Both the position numbers and the translations under genes were made by a program. 64,000 bases of DNA from positions 1,957,503 through 2,021,502 of the forward strand of contig NC_045143.1 in NCBI RefSeq assembly GCF_008831285.2, given 5' to 3'. Source of the DNA: Nymphaea colorata (Eukaryota; Streptophyta; Magnoliopsida; Nymphaeales; Nymphaeaceae). Below, one piece after another: positions 10,312 through 22,387 of this stretch. Every line of letters begins with the position of its first letter. Position 1 is the first letter of the stretch. Under the pieces are notes generated by a model. That model searched no databases, was not told the DNA's origin, and saw only the letters and a program-made list of their open reading frames with translations.

Positions 10312-13272
10312 TTACATCAAGCGCTCTGACAAGCTTGGCAACCGCCGGAAGAAGTTCAGGAAGGCTGGCGGCATGGGATCCCTGAACATTGGGTGTCTCA
10401 ACAAGTAGAACCCTCCAGCTACAGCCACCATCTTTGCAGGGACTACGTAAAGCACAATTGCCACCAGCAGGCATATCCAAATGCAGAGTCTAGTTGCTCT
10501 TGGATCTCTCCAACTCAATAATGCCTGGAACCTCTCCCCTTGCGTAGCAAAATCCCCTAATACAGTCTGTATCCTTGCTGCCAATGTCCTGAGTCTATCA
10601 TACCGGATTCTCACAATCTCCGGTGGCTTTGACGTAGGAACTCCATCAAACTCTTCATCGAGCTCATCAGGGTCGACGGCTTCTGCCTGGGATAGCCGGA
10701 TATCCATACCGGCCGGAATTTTTGGCCTAAATCTGTAGTACCATGCCCCCATTAGGAAAACATAGAACAGCAATGTCGGTATCAACAGCTCCGGATACCA
10801 AACCAACACCAGGAACAAAACATGCACCAGAATGGTGGTCACCCGGTTCCTCCACCGGCAGATATCCTCCACCCACCTCGCCAATCCAACGACCCAGGTA
10901 AGCACATTCATGATCCTAAACCAGTTTGCCTTGCTTCTTCTAATACTCCAAACATGTGAATCAGTATCAAGCATGTACTGAACCACCTCTGGCCCCAGTG
11001 GTGGCTCTGACCTCCCAAACCACGCCGCCACCATCTTCATTGCTGCTCCTCTGAGCTGATCCTGCTGCGCCACGCCAATGGGGTAGAGATAGTGCATGCG
11101 GGGAAGCAGGGGTTGGCCATAAACAGAGCACATATCTATCAGAGATGGGCAGCAAAACCTCACTGCCAACTCTATCTCCCCCATCTTCTTCACTCCAGAC
11201 CTCAGGAGGACCAACAGAGGATACGAATTGGTGTACACTCTGTTGCTCTCCAGCATGGACAGGCGAATTCGGACCTTGCCCATGCGGTAATCTGGCTTCC
11301 CTTCGGCCACCGAGTCGCCGAACATGCGCCAGTTATCGAATACGCCGAGAGTCAGCACCGTGCTAGGATCGTAGACTTCCCATGTGTATTGTTCGTTCCA
11401 TCTCGGCTCGAAGCTGTCAGTAATCGTCCTAGTCCGAACCCATTTTCTCCCATACTTGGCCACGCAGTAAGCATCTGTCGATCCTTTGCGTCCGCCCTTC
11501 GTCTTCATGGGCAGCAGAGCTCGTGCGCCAAGGATCCCAAGTTCTAGCGTGCCGATGGGTGGCTTCCATAGCTGCTTGGCAGTCGGCCGGAAGTCACTGC
11601 AGAGGTGAGCGGCCTCGTCGAGCACGTGGTATCCTCCTTCGAGGCACAGGCGGAGATGAATTCGGCCACCAGCACCGTCGCTGCCGCCGTTGCTTTCGAG
11701 GTTGAACCATTTTGATGGAACAATCCGAGATTCATCGATCCTTTGCTCAATGGTTGTCAACGGAATACTAATATGGCCAAGAAGAGAAGCTTCTTTGGAG
11801 GAGCGATCTTCTACAAGAAGGATTATCGAATCTTCCAGCGGCTCTCCTGCGACCAGCATGAGATCTTCTCTCCACAAAATCGAGCTATGGGTGATCCTTC
11901 CCGGTCTGCTTCTCACTGACTGAAAGCCCAATTGGATTTTCACCCGAATTTCTTTTGGTGGTGGTGAAGAAGAAAGATTCAAATCATGAGCTTCAATGAT
12001 GGCGACTCTGAGGTACCAGAGTTTGGGAGAGTGGTACACCTTTGATCGACTATGGTGAACAAATGGAGCGTCAGATTGCCAGGCTTCCGGAAAGGCGTCG
12101 TCGGCCTGCGTTCCGATCCACACGGCGAGCATGAGGTCGCCGGAGACCGTTTCGTTCCCATCTAGGCGGTACCACTGCGGCGCCAATGGACTATCAGGCG
12201 GAATGCGCAAGGGAACTTCGGATAAGTCGAAACAGACGCCGCCAAGGAAGACGCCAGCCGAGCTCCATATGGAGATCTCCAGCGTCGCCGCCGCGCTACC
12301 GGAGAGATCGAGCCGGTCGCGGTCGAAGGCGAACACCTGGTGCCATTCGGGCTGGCAGGAGACATCCCCTGCTTTGTTTGGCAATGCCCGTCCGATCCGC
12401 TCGCAGTGCCCGCCAGCCCTGATCTTTACGTGGGCATCAGCGGAGCCGCCGGCGATCCCACGAGCTTTCACGATTCTTACGAAGAGATACAGCATCGGCT
12501 CCACGAGGTCGTACGCCGGCATAAGCTCCTTTTCGGGCGGGAAAGCGGAGGATTTTCGTAGCACCTTTGGCGCGAATTCACCGTTCATCGCCATTGGCGC
12601 CCTCGCCGCCCGCATATGTACCGTTGTTGGAACCGGTTGTGGGGCTTCTGGTGCCGGCGGGGGTTGCTGGGGAGGGGGTCCAGGGGGACTTACCTCCCCA
12701 GGAGTTGTCTGATCAACTGGAACTGGATTCGGCGGCGGCGGTGCCTCCTCGGGTACCGCGTTCGCACTCGGCACCACATCCGGTTCCGCTGGTGGTGGCG
12801 GCGGATCTTGCTTCTCCGTATCCGCCGGTGGTGGTGGTGGGTTGTCAGGAGGTGCCGGCTCCGGATTGGGCTCGTCCACATAGTAAATCCTCAAGCCCAG
12901 CTCCCCCTTGATGGAGCTGAATAAACTCTTCCTCTCTAGCGGAAAGTAGACCAACGCCTCCTTCCCCTTCTCAACGAACTGGCTGCCGGGGATCCGGACA
13001 CGTCCGAGGAAGTGATTTTTCCGCCCATTGCCTGTCTTCTTGTCATTGTAAACCTCGACCTCGAGGTCCTCGGCGGCCATGGAGGCCGGATCAGTGACGA
13101 TGAACTCGAGGGTCTCATCCCATGTGGGATTGAGGTCGCGGAACTTGGTCTGTGTGCGCCTCCTCTGGCCGTCGAAGTCGGCGACGACGTAGGGGCTGGA
13201 GGTGCCGACGCCATCCTTCGGCAGCAGATCGTAGGCGCCGACCACGTCCACGATCAGCTTCCTGGTTGTCAT
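10312..13272 (-). CDS. Multiple C2 domain and transmembrane region protein (MCTP, QUIRKY-like)
   Basis: MCTPs are ER-anchored C2 proteins that tether membranes, often at plasmodesmata, and act in intercellular signalling. The protein of 986 residues is encoded by one exon. I start at the Met before TTRKLIVDVVGAYDLLPKDG, where the first C2 domain begins. The frame is open 35 codons further upstream, but that His/Leu-rich stretch looks like leader. Domains in order: C2 at about 5-125; a linker very rich in Pro/Glu at about 130-215; C2 repeats from about 260, 420 and 580; and a C-terminal PRT_C region from about 745 with hydrophobic hairpins at about 814-847 and 928-957. Four C2 domains plus a long Pro-rich linker after the first fit the QUIRKY/MCTP15-type clade. 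The 5' half is GC-rich, which produces long open shadows on the other strand. No break was seen. Family assignment is sure; orthology to QKY itself is inference. Confidence 0.93.
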   Translation of the reverse strand: MTTRKLIVDVVGAYDLLPKDGVGTSSPYVVADFDGQRRRTQTKFRDLNPTWDETLEFIVTDPASMAAEDLEVEVYNDKKTGNGRKNHFLGRVRIPGSQFVEKGKEALVYFPLERKSLFSSIKGELGLRIYYVDEPNPEPAPPDNPPPPPADTEKQDPPPPPAEPDVVPSANAVPEEAPPPPNPVPVDQTTPGEVSPPGPPPQQPPPAPEAPQPVPTTVHMRAARAPMAMNGEFAPKVLRKSSAFPPEKELMPAYDLVEPMLYLFVRIVKARGIAGGSADAHVKIRAGGHCERIGRALPNKAGDVSCQPEWHQVFAFDRDRLDLSGSAAATLEISIWSSAGVFLGGVCFDLSEVPLRIPPDSPLAPQWYRLDGNETVSGDLMLAVWIGTQADDAFPEAWQSDAPFVHHSRSKVYHSPKLWYLRVAIIEAHDLNLSSSPPPKEIRVKIQLGFQSVRSRPGRITHSSILWREDLMLVAGEPLEDSIILLVEDRSSKEASLLGHISIPLTTIEQRIDESRIVPSKWFNLESNGGSDGAGGRIHLRLCLEGGYHVLDEAAHLCSDFRPTAKQLWKPPIGTLELGILGARALLPMKTKGGRKGSTDAYCVAKYGRKWVRTRTITDSFEPRWNEQYTWEVYDPSTVLTLGVFDNWRMFGDSVAEGKPDYRMGKVRIRLSMLESNRVYTNSYPLLVLLRSGVKKMGEIELAVRFCCPSLIDMCSVYGQPLLPRMHYLYPIGVAQQDQLRGAAMKMVAAWFGRSEPPLGPEVVQYMLDTDSHVWSIRRSKANWFRIMNVLTWVVGLARWVEDICRWRNRVTTILVHVLFLVLVWYPELLIPTLLFYVFLMGAWYYRFRPKIPAGMDIRLSQAEAVDPDELDEEFDGVPTSKPPEIVRIRYDRLRTLAARIQTVLGDFATQGERFQALLSWRDPRATRLCIWICLLVAIVLYVVPAKMVAVAGGFYLLRHPMFRDPMPPAFLNFFRRLPSLSERLM

Positions 13273-15312
13273 ATTCTTGACGTTTTCATGGAGATTGAGA
13301 TTGAGAGAGAGAAGGCGCAGAGGAAGGTGACGATGCAGATGATGGAAGGGAAAGTGCAGGAGAGGAGAAAGGATCAAAGCCTTTTCTCAAGTGGGAAGTG
13401 ACGAGATTACGAAGAAGAATCGGGAGGGAAAAAAGCGTCCCTCACTCTCTACTTATTCCTCTACCCCACGGCTACTTTTTGAAATGCGGAATTTACAAAA
13501 ACGCTAACCAAACTCTTCATAATTCGATTTCATACCAAGAGAAACTATCAGTTCAATTGAATACCAACTTGTCAACCTGTCCATGGTTTGTGGGTGCACC
13601 TGTTTCTACTACTTTGCATAGAGGAATTTGCCCTCCAGGTGCATAAATAGTTCCAGGCATCTTATTATTGTTATGTATCTCCCAGGTGCCATGTCTTTGA
13701 TGAAGATTGTGTTTTATGAGTTTCTCTATAATTAAATAATGACTGTAGCTTTTCATACAGTAATTTAATATAGTAATCTAACCAAGACCGTCTGATTCAT
13801 TATATAGATAGTTGAAAGAAAAATAAGAAAAAAAAAGTGACAGTCATTTTCTTCATTTAGTCTTAGTCAATGTCTTTTTCTTCTTGTGTTTTCTCACAAC
13901 CATCTATTTATCTGCTTCAAATAAACACTGACTATGGATAGATAAAATCATCATTCACTCGCTATATATATACACACCCTAAATAATTGTTGGACAACAG
14001 ATTGGACTTGCCTAATGCTGACCCTGGATCCAACTCAGCTACCTTCTTGAATTTGACAAAGAGAAACATAGCCATGAAATTCAGATTCGAGTTCAGTTCA
14101 GGCCTTTGGTAGCTGAATCTTGTAGACATATCTAAAGCCCATTTAAGAACCTGATCGACGTCGAGATGAAGCAAATATTCATATACTTTAACAGTGTTTT
14201 CATATCCAAATGGAAAATCTGTGTCTGCCTTCACTTCTGTGGTGACTATGTTGTCCCCCATTTGTGAAGTCCATGGCGGCATTGTTATTCTCCTTGACAA
14301 TCGGTCCTGTTCGTTATCCAGGAGTTCACTTTTCAGATGACCTCAGAAATGCGTAGCTGACCGCTTTTTTGGAAAAAAACGAAGAAAACCCAACCTGCCT
14401 TTGGTTTTCGCACCGACAAAGTCACCAACTATTCCACTTCCACTTTGAAGAAGAGAGCGGAGAGATTGCAAATTTACTTTTCGAACTAATTCGAGCTTAA
14501 ATTTGGGTTTCAAGAAAACTTTTGCTCTTTCTTCCCTGCTGTAAGATTCCATGCGTGCATCCTACGCAAGCCCATGCATGGATCCAGATGTGCGAGCATC
14601 ATACACGTGTCCAACGTTGATTCGTGGAAGTCGACATCATGCATACATGCATGCAATGAAATTTTGTTCATAAGGAAACAGTTTAAGTGCATATATAGTA
14701 ATTGATTGCATGGAAGTGATGTTCATGGTGATCCATGTGTTTTTCATATCTAGATTTTGATAATCTAGATGTCTTTTTAAACATCCTCAATGGTGTTGGT
14801 TCTACCCAAAGGGTAGGAGTTGGTAGGCATTTAGTTTTAGTTTTGAATTTCCAATGCGTCAATGACGAGTAAGTTGAAGCATGTTGAGAGCGACACCAAA
14901 AGTAGGTCCTATACTGTAGGGGATGAGAGGTTTGAGTGGGAGCTTTATTCTTTGTCCACTTAAAAGTGTTTATTTGGAATTCAAATAAATATTTTAGTTG
15001 TTATTTAAAAATTGATAAGAGGTTCAAGAGTATAAAGGCCCTTCAAAAAATAGCAAAAAAATCTTATCCAAGTTAATTTAACATGTAAAATAGTAGACAT
15101 AATTTGTTATGGGTATGTTTATTTAGACTTTGAATGTTCATAAATCGTCGGCATATGATGGTGGTGCACAAAAAAGGACACGAAAGCACCTTATAGGGTT
15201 GAAAGGGATAAAAAGTATGAGGAAAAATGTTGATTGAAGGGCAAATCTAAGTCGGTTGTTTTTTTATTGGTAGAAACATCATGCTCGAGGGGTTGACATA
15301 GTGGACGTAGTT

Positions 15313-15476
15313 AGGAGTGGAGCTAGAAATTTTTCATGAGGCAGATTGAATTAAAGTTTCTAAATTTTGACGCTGGTCGAAATACCATTTTTCAAAACTT
15401 TTATGTAAAACAAGTAATTTTTTTTTTTAAATGAGATGGGGTCAGGGCCCATGCGGACTCCCCTTGGTTTTGCCCT
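15313..15476 (+). repeat. Dispersed repeat, copy 1
   Basis: It opens with GGAGTGGAGCTAGAAATTTT and continues through CATGAGGCAGATTGAATTAA, a poly-T/AAAT run and a GGGGTCAGGGCCCATG block. The reverse complement of 38421-38620 follows the same order of words, including GAATTAAAGTTT, AAAACAAGT and a T-run before AAAT. The resemblance was found by eye. The class is unknown; a short non-autonomous transposon or an LTR fragment is possible. Confidence 0.5.
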
Positions 15477-17136
15477 AAATGTAGTAGAGTTTGTAGACCA
15501 CCAATATCCATTTCAAATTTTAAAAAACGGTCATCAACATGTAAGTTAAAGTATGGTAGGGGTCGATGCACTGAAACTCACACCCTACATTATAGGAAGC
15601 GAAAGGGTTGGATGAAAACTTTAGCCTTCAGTCGACAGTGCGTCTCCCCTGTTCAGTTCAGAATTGGCAGAAAGATCTCAAATAATGGATTAGAAGGTTG
15701 TCAACTACTCAAATACAAAAGCTTATATTCTTGAACACAACTGCATGCAACCGATTGTCCAACATATCTAAAGCCTATGTCTACAATGGCTGCGGAATCT
15801 TCCTATTTGAAAAGAGAGGAAAAACAAAAACAAAAACAAAACAGTAGTGTTGCCTCAAACCAATTTTAGTATTTATGCCACAAAATGTTTTTCGGTCTCT
15901 CCCTCTATCTCTCTGTACATCTATCTTTCTCACAAGATCTCTCTCCTTTAAGAGGCATAATATAGCTGATCAGACAGGGTTATGAGAAGAGTAATGTCTC
16001 TTGTTCAATTCATACGAATTGAGATCTTTTGAGATTGTCACTTTATTATGTGAGTGTTTCATGTATCTGCCCAACTTACGAAACCTTTACATAACGTCGC
16101 TAATGTCAAATGCCTTCCTGTGGCATTCAGATGGTGGAGGGAGGTTTCTTCACCCCAAACCATCCCCTAACCTCCTTCCTCTCTCTCTCTCTCACACGCG
16201 CGCGCACACTCACACACACAACTTGTACATAACTTTGAAATGGACGTTGTTGTGGCTTTTTTACTTTATCCACCAAAATCTAAATGCCAAGATGGTTGTA
16301 AAATGTAACTGAAAATTAAAAAAAAAACATCAAAATTCAACGCCCAAATAGAATTTTACCAGTCGACGAAGTTGAGCTTGTTAGTTCCAACACTATTATA
16401 AGATCTAAATAATGCAGCAAAATTTTATTCTCTTGAATATATATAAATCTGAACATTTTCCATTTATCAGCGTATTTAAATTAGCCAAAGACGACCAAAA
16501 ATTGGTGAGATGGTTGGATCACCTTTGAGATGGTGCATCTCCATCAGTTACCTTCACAAAACAGAAGGCATTTTGAAAGGAAAGGTCAAAAGGGGTTGCC
16601 CCAAGTTTCTTCCCTTTTAATTCCCTTCCCACCACCAATGGAATAAAGCATTTATACCACCACTCTTACTCTACCAACTTGGAATAAAACTATACAACTA
16701 AGTGTGGATCTGGTTTTTTGCAAATGGGAGGTGACTGTATCAAAAGCAAGTGATGCCGACCCCAAGGCACATTATTCTCCACCTCCTTTTCTAAAGCAAC
16801 CGCTCTTCATATAGCCAGCTTTTCATAAAAGCTATTTACCTACCTACTTGAATTCTTCTTCTTGAGTTCTTCATTCGTTATGCTCTTGAATTCTTCTTCC
16901 TTCTTTAGTTCTTCATTCCTTATGTTCTGAGAGAGTAGTGTACTTGGTTGAACTAGTGAGCCAGTAAAAATCTGATCATGAGTTTCATTTTCATGGGCAT
17001 TACTCTTCTAATATGCAAATAGTAGAAGCACGACACTCGAATTAATGAGTATCTGCTCCTCGCTAGGCACCCGTAGACTCCGGGTGCAGAGGAAAAGAAT
17101 AAAGGAACCCGGTATTCGGTCTTTATCTAAATATTC

Positions 17137-17335
17137 TCAGTGGCGGAGTTAGAAATTTTTTGCTATGAAGCATTGTTATAGAAATTCTTATTTTTTGAAT
17201 GGACACAACATATATAAATAAATAAATAATTGTAAGGAATATATGTAAAAATAAATAAAAAAATTGTTGCTGGCGTGGCGTGGGCAACTGCCCACGCCAG
17301 CCTATATGTGGCTACACTACTGGATCTTCCCTACC
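17137..17335 (+). repeat. Dispersed repeat related to the copy at 15.3 kb; hAT-MITE-like ends
   Basis: It starts CAGTGGCGGAGTTAGAAATT, resembling the opening of copy 1. It ends with GGCTACACTACTG, an imperfect inverted match to the start. A GC-rich word pair around 17275-17305 (GGCGTGGGC and GCCCACGCC) can form a hairpin. CAGTGGCGGAG-type ends are common in plant hAT MITEs. I could not see an 8-bp target duplication, so the class is tentative. Confidence 0.4.
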
Positions 17336-19203
17336 CAGACCCGCTTACTACATTGATCAGCAGCTGGTATGGATCCACGCCAAGTTAATTAACAGTTTGT
17401 AGTGGCTTTGCTCTCTCCATGAGGCGCGGATCCGGGGAGGACCTAGAATTGGCTCATGATATCCAAACTCAATGCTTATGGATCGGGTGGCCGTCCCGAA
17501 ACATAAAGCGTGATCCATGTACGATTCGGCATCTAGCGCTGCTTTGTTGCGTAATGTCCTATGGTCACATACGTCACGGCTCGGCCCGAGCAGAACCCTT
17601 TTGCTTTTTCCGGCCCACTAAGGATAAGTTGGGTACAGTCAGGCGTAAAAAATACATCTTTATATATATATATATATAGCTAAAAATCAGATTACAAAAA
17701 CCAGACCTCTTAATTTTGAGCTAAAAATATTTTAAACAAATGTGAACCTCCTAACCTATTTAGAAACAGTAATTTAATGTCAATCATGTTTTAGTTCATG
17801 TTATTCTAAAAATTGGTCTTTTTACAATCAAAATTTGATGTTATAAGAGCTATTTTGCTTGCTAAAAAGACACTATTAATATAAAAAAAATTGCTAACTT
17901 AATACATATTTCTCACCAAATGATTTTTTTCTTATATTAGATGAGGGTTTCTTTCTTGAAAAGAAGACTTTCCACTTTCAAGCACAAAATAAGCTTTAGA
18001 AACGGTCTTTCTCTATAGTCTAGGTTTCAATTTGAACTTGAAATCCTACCTTGTTACATAAAATGTGGGCTACTGTAACCTAGCAAAGATGTGAATGTGT
18101 TAAACAATGGGTCTAAATCAAGGTAACAACTCGGTTATATTGACATGAAAGTGTTTGCTGTTTTGGTCGATCCCAACCCATTCTATTGACAGCTTCGTTT
18201 TACATTTAAAATTTCTATACACCAGGATTAGTACTGATAATGTAAGTACATAGCACACTGGTATATATAAACTCTTTGAGAAGACCAACTATAAGTTCTC
18301 TAGCATGGAACGACCACAAAGCACCCTCCTTAATGAACATGTAGTCTTCCTTGTTGGACGTCGGGTCTAACTGCTAACTTTGAATTCTGTCGTCAACCCA
18401 AGTATTTGAGCTTATAAGTCTCAATCCATTCCATGGCTACCTTCAATTCATATCCCAAAGAAGCTACGAACCAGAAGTAGAAATATGACGGCATAAATAG
18501 CAGCTATGACAAGTCCCTCAAAGTTTTTTCAGTTTCATTAATATAGTCAATTTCTCTTAGACACATTTGAGAGTATTTGTAAAGCTTCATGTTGAAAGTT
18601 TAGTCTCATATTTAAGATTATAAAGAATCTTATGAGACATATAATAAAGTTGTTAAGTGGTGGGTTTAGATTTGCTAAACCAAGGGTCCGAGCCCCCGAT
18701 GTAAGAGTAGTTTAGGTTGTTACTGTGTTATCAAAGTCGTTTAACCCTCAGACTTGAGGTTCCACATGCATGAACGCATGTGCCTTGAGAAGGGTGGATT
18801 GTAATGCCTCACTTTGAAAAGTTTAATGGTGTATCTAAGGTTGTGAAAAAATTTAGAAGGCTTATATAAATGACGCTATTGAATGATTGTTGTCTACTTC
18901 TCAATCTTTTTTGGCTAAAACAAAAGCTGCTAAAGAGCAGATTAAGATCCAGTAGACTGGAAACCAAGCCCAATGTAAGAGCGAGTCAGACAACATTTGA
19001 CAATATTAACAGTTTGCCCAAAAAAAAAATGCAACATTCCTGTTACCGAACACCCTCTATGTGCAAATACTATCAGAAATGGCCCATCACCATGACAGAT
19101 TCAAATAGAATTGGATTTTAATTGAAACTGAGTGCAAACTTGATGGTTATAGCATTAACTTTTCCTAAAACCATCCATTCTCATTTTCAATTCTACTGCT
19201 CAA

Positions 19204-19207
<4 letters not shown>

Positions 19208-19234
<27 letters not shown>
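19208..19234. repeat. (GA)n microsatellite
   Basis: An uninterrupted run of GA dinucleotides in the intergenic region upstream of the pectate lyase gene. Confidence 0.9.
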
Positions 19235-19241
<7 letters not shown>

Positions 19242-19870
19242 TTTGTAATTGTGGCTGCAGCCTCTCAACTGCCCTTCCGTTTTGCTCTACACTTGCTCCC
19301 AATCATCAATGAAGAAAATTGAAATACCAACTCATGGCTGTCCCACTTTTGCCATTTGAATCCCACCACCTACGCCAAAAAAAAAAAATCTTTTTTCTAC
19401 AATTAGCTAAAAATGGAAAATACGTGAGAATTTCATTTGAAGTCCAATTTCTGTTCCCTAATTCTTCAAACAGGTCTCACTTTTCTGAAATGTCTGAGAC
19501 CAACCATATATTTTCAAGTAACCGCTAAGCATGCATGAGCCTTCTTAAAATTTTTCCGTCTGCTCCCTTGATACAGCAGAATCAAAAGATAATGGCAACC
19601 CACTTTGGTAGCTCTTAACAAAATTACAGTATGTGTCAACAAATTCAGAAAAGTGAGCTCCATTTATAAAATTAGATCTCTCCCTGGATATCTCTCTTCT
19701 CTCTCTCTAAACAATAGTAAGTGTTGTGGTAACTATAGAACGAGCTAAATATGAAACAAATTGAATGGTTAGCCTTTCTCCTCGTAGTTGGCTCTTTTTG
19801 AGGTGAGTGTTGCAAGAGAGAGAGAGAGACTTGGTCCTCTCTCTCTCTATTTCTTAAACACCAACTCAAC

Positions 19871-19877
19871 TATAAAA
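19871..19877 (+). promoter_or_regulatory. Putative TATA box of the pectate lyase gene
   Basis: TATAAAA lies in a pyrimidine-rich context about 310 bp before the start codon. Transcription would be expected to begin near 19900, giving a leader of about 280 nt. An upstream ATG occurs near 19933. The assignment rests on sequence alone. Confidence 0.55.
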
Positions 19878-20182
19878 CCTCACCCTTCCACTGCAACCTT
19901 CCCTCCGTACCAGAGCAAGCGAAGGTGCTAGGATGGCCTCTTTGTAAAGTCCTCTAATTTCTTCCATTCGGTTCGGTCTGGATCTGGTCTTGAGCCGGCC
20001 TGCTCCTTTATCTTCTCTCCAGCCAGACCTTGCCAGCCCTTCACTGTACCACCATTACTTGTTTTAAAAAATTCCCCAAAAAAATTGTAAGCTTTTGGAG
20101 GAAAACCCAAAAAAAAACAAAACAAAGAGGGTGTTTTTTTTTCCAGATTATTTTTTCTCTCTTTTGTAAAATTTAGAGCACT

Positions 20183-22387
20183 ATGGAAGGTTTGGTCCGC
20201 CAGATCGCCCTACCACTGATCTTGGTCGCAGTCATCGCGATATCAACAGCCGATGCCCACATCGCTCACCATGACGACTACTGGACCCAGCGAGCCGAGG
20301 AGGCCCGGCAAGCCGCGCTTGACACCTACCACGCTGAGCCCTTTAACATCACCGATCAGTTCAACGCGGCCGTCCACGAGTACTTTCTCTCTCTCTCTCT
20401 CTTTCTATACATGCAAAAACAAGCTTTAAACTTGGGTAAGAGCTTAGATTGGTAGGATGAAATACTCTTTGGATTGATCTTACAACATTATATATTCAAT
20501 TTTTTTCTTGTTTTAAAATTGTATACACATTAGGCGTGTTTGTTTGGAATGCATGAAGCAACGATATTTTTTCTCGTGTTTGCGATCATGGGGATCGCGC
20601 GTTTGCGAACAGGCATGAGGAAGCTGAGAATAGCACGAGGCGGCACCTGGCAAAGTACACGGGTGAGTGCGTGGCCACGAACCCGATCGACCGGTGCTGG
20701 AGGTGCGACAAGTTCTGGCACCTGAACCGGAAGAAGCTCGCCAACTGCGCCCTAGGGTTCGGCCGGAAGGCGTTCGGCGGGAAGCGCGGAAAGATCTACG
20801 TCGTCACCGACCCGTCCGACGACGACCTGGTGAACCCCAAGCCCGGCACGCTCCGGTACGCCGCGATCCAAGACCGGCCGCTGTGGATCATTTTTGCCCG
20901 CGACATGATCATCCGTCTCAGCGAAGAACTCCTCATCAACAGCAACAAGACCATCGACGGCAGGGGCGCCAACGTGCACATCGCGTACGGCGCCGGCCTC
21001 ACCATCCAGTTCGTCAAGCATGTCATCATCCATGGCCTCCACATCCATGACATCAAGGCCGGAAATGGCGGGATGATCAGGGACTCCGAGACCCATTTCG
21101 GGCTGAGGACGAGGAGCGACGGCGATGGCATCTCCATCTTTGGAGCTAGCAACGTTTGGATCGACCATAACTCCATGTCCAACTGCATGGATGGCCTTGT
21201 TGACGCCGTTGAAGGGTCCACGGGCATCACCATCTCCAACAATCACTTCACCAACCATAATGAGGTAATGAATTACCATCTCCCTCGTGATATCATCATG
21301 CTCCATGCATGCATCGAAAATATTAGGACCAATCATGTAGACAACTCGCATATTGGTGCTTGTGAATATGCAAAGTGCTGTCTCATGATGATTTTGATGA
21401 TGATGGCTTTGATATTAATGATGCCCATCGTTGCATTGGAATCATCATGAGAAGAATGGTCGTCATGAAGGCTGAAGATGTAACTTTGTAAGAGTTATGA
21501 TATAGGGTGTGATACATCATAACATATGAATGATGATGATGATGGTGCAGGTGAGTCTCATGGGTGCAAGTGACAGCTACTCACCAGATTCCATCATGCA
21601 AGTAACCTTTGCATTCAACCACTTCGGAAGAGGCCTTGTGCAGCGCATGCCCAGGTGAGCCAACCAGTGCCATCTCTACCATAACTAAGATCCAAAACCT
21701 CATCCGGGTTGGATCCAGATTTGCGTTTCTTTTTTTTTTCTAAAAGGATACTTTCAAACCAGAGCAGATTCAGGACTATATTTTGAATTGGATCAATTAA
21801 TTTCATGTCTGAATAAGATTCAGATCTGATAAAGTCGAGCTTAAGCTCGGATCTAATATACCTAAATTTTGTTGGATGACAGGTGCCGGTGGGGATTCTT
21901 TCATGTGGTGAACAATGACTACACCCACTGGCAGATGTATGCAGTTGGTGGAAGCCAGCACCCAACAATCATAAGTGAAGGCAATCGCTACATTGCCCCA
22001 GAGCTTGATTATGCCAAGGAGGTAAAAATCCTTTCATGGCCATCTTCATATCAATGAATCTCTTGTGTAATGGCCATCTTCTAGTTGCTGTCTTTGGTTT
22101 TGAAATGGAGGAAAAGAACTGAGGGTTTAAAATCTGTTTGGTTTGAATGTGGCGGGTATGTATAGGTGACGAAGAGGGACTATGCTCCAGAGAACGTTTG
22201 GAGCAAGTGGATATGGAGCTCGCAGCAGGACTACTTTTTGAACGGAGCGTTCTTTAGGGCTTCAGGGCCGACGTTCAAGAACCGTTACTCCAAGGCTCAA
22301 AAGATCACGGCCAAGAACGGCACATTTGTCGGCAGGCTCACACGCTTCGCCGGCGCACTCAACTGCAAACCTATGGTGAAATGTTGA
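20183..22387 (+). CDS. Pectate lyase (polysaccharide lyase family 1), secreted
   Basis: Cleaves de-esterified pectate in the cell wall by calcium-dependent beta-elimination. Five exons (20183-20379, 20613-21264, 21551-21654, 21883-22021, 22166-22387) join to 437 residues. A signal peptide covers about residues 1-25 (hydrophobic [12 protein letters not shown], then ADA before HIAHH). Family hallmarks follow: [42 protein letters not shown] near residue 247, [10 protein letters not shown], and [18 protein letters not shown] with the expected catalytic-type Arg region. The C-terminus has [13 protein letters not shown]. The WIDH and DGLVDA blocks are intact, so the enzyme is probably active. The first exon and the large second exon meet in a glutamate codon. 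The closing Cys-rich tail (LNCKPMVKC) is typical of plant members. Role in pollen, fruit or vascular tissue cannot be told from sequence. Confidence 0.95.

Larger units (their letters stand above)
13273..20182. other. Divergent intergenic region, about 6.9 kb, repeat-bearing
   Basis: This separates the start of the MCTP gene (-) from the start of the pectate lyase gene (+). It is AT-rich and contains two copies of a dispersed repeat (15313-15476 and 17137-17335), a (TA)n tract at about 17660-17678 and a (GA)n tract at about 19208-19234. The minus-strand open frames at 13962-14300 and 14343-14552 are the longest on that strand and are not recognised. The right end should be the pectate lyase promoter and a leader of about 280 nt. 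Confidence 0.5.

Noticed and set aside
11092-12924. Several plus-strand open frames of 60-193 codons opposite the MCTP gene
   Set aside because: They are shadows of a GC-rich, Pro-rich coding exon on the other strand and have low-complexity composition.
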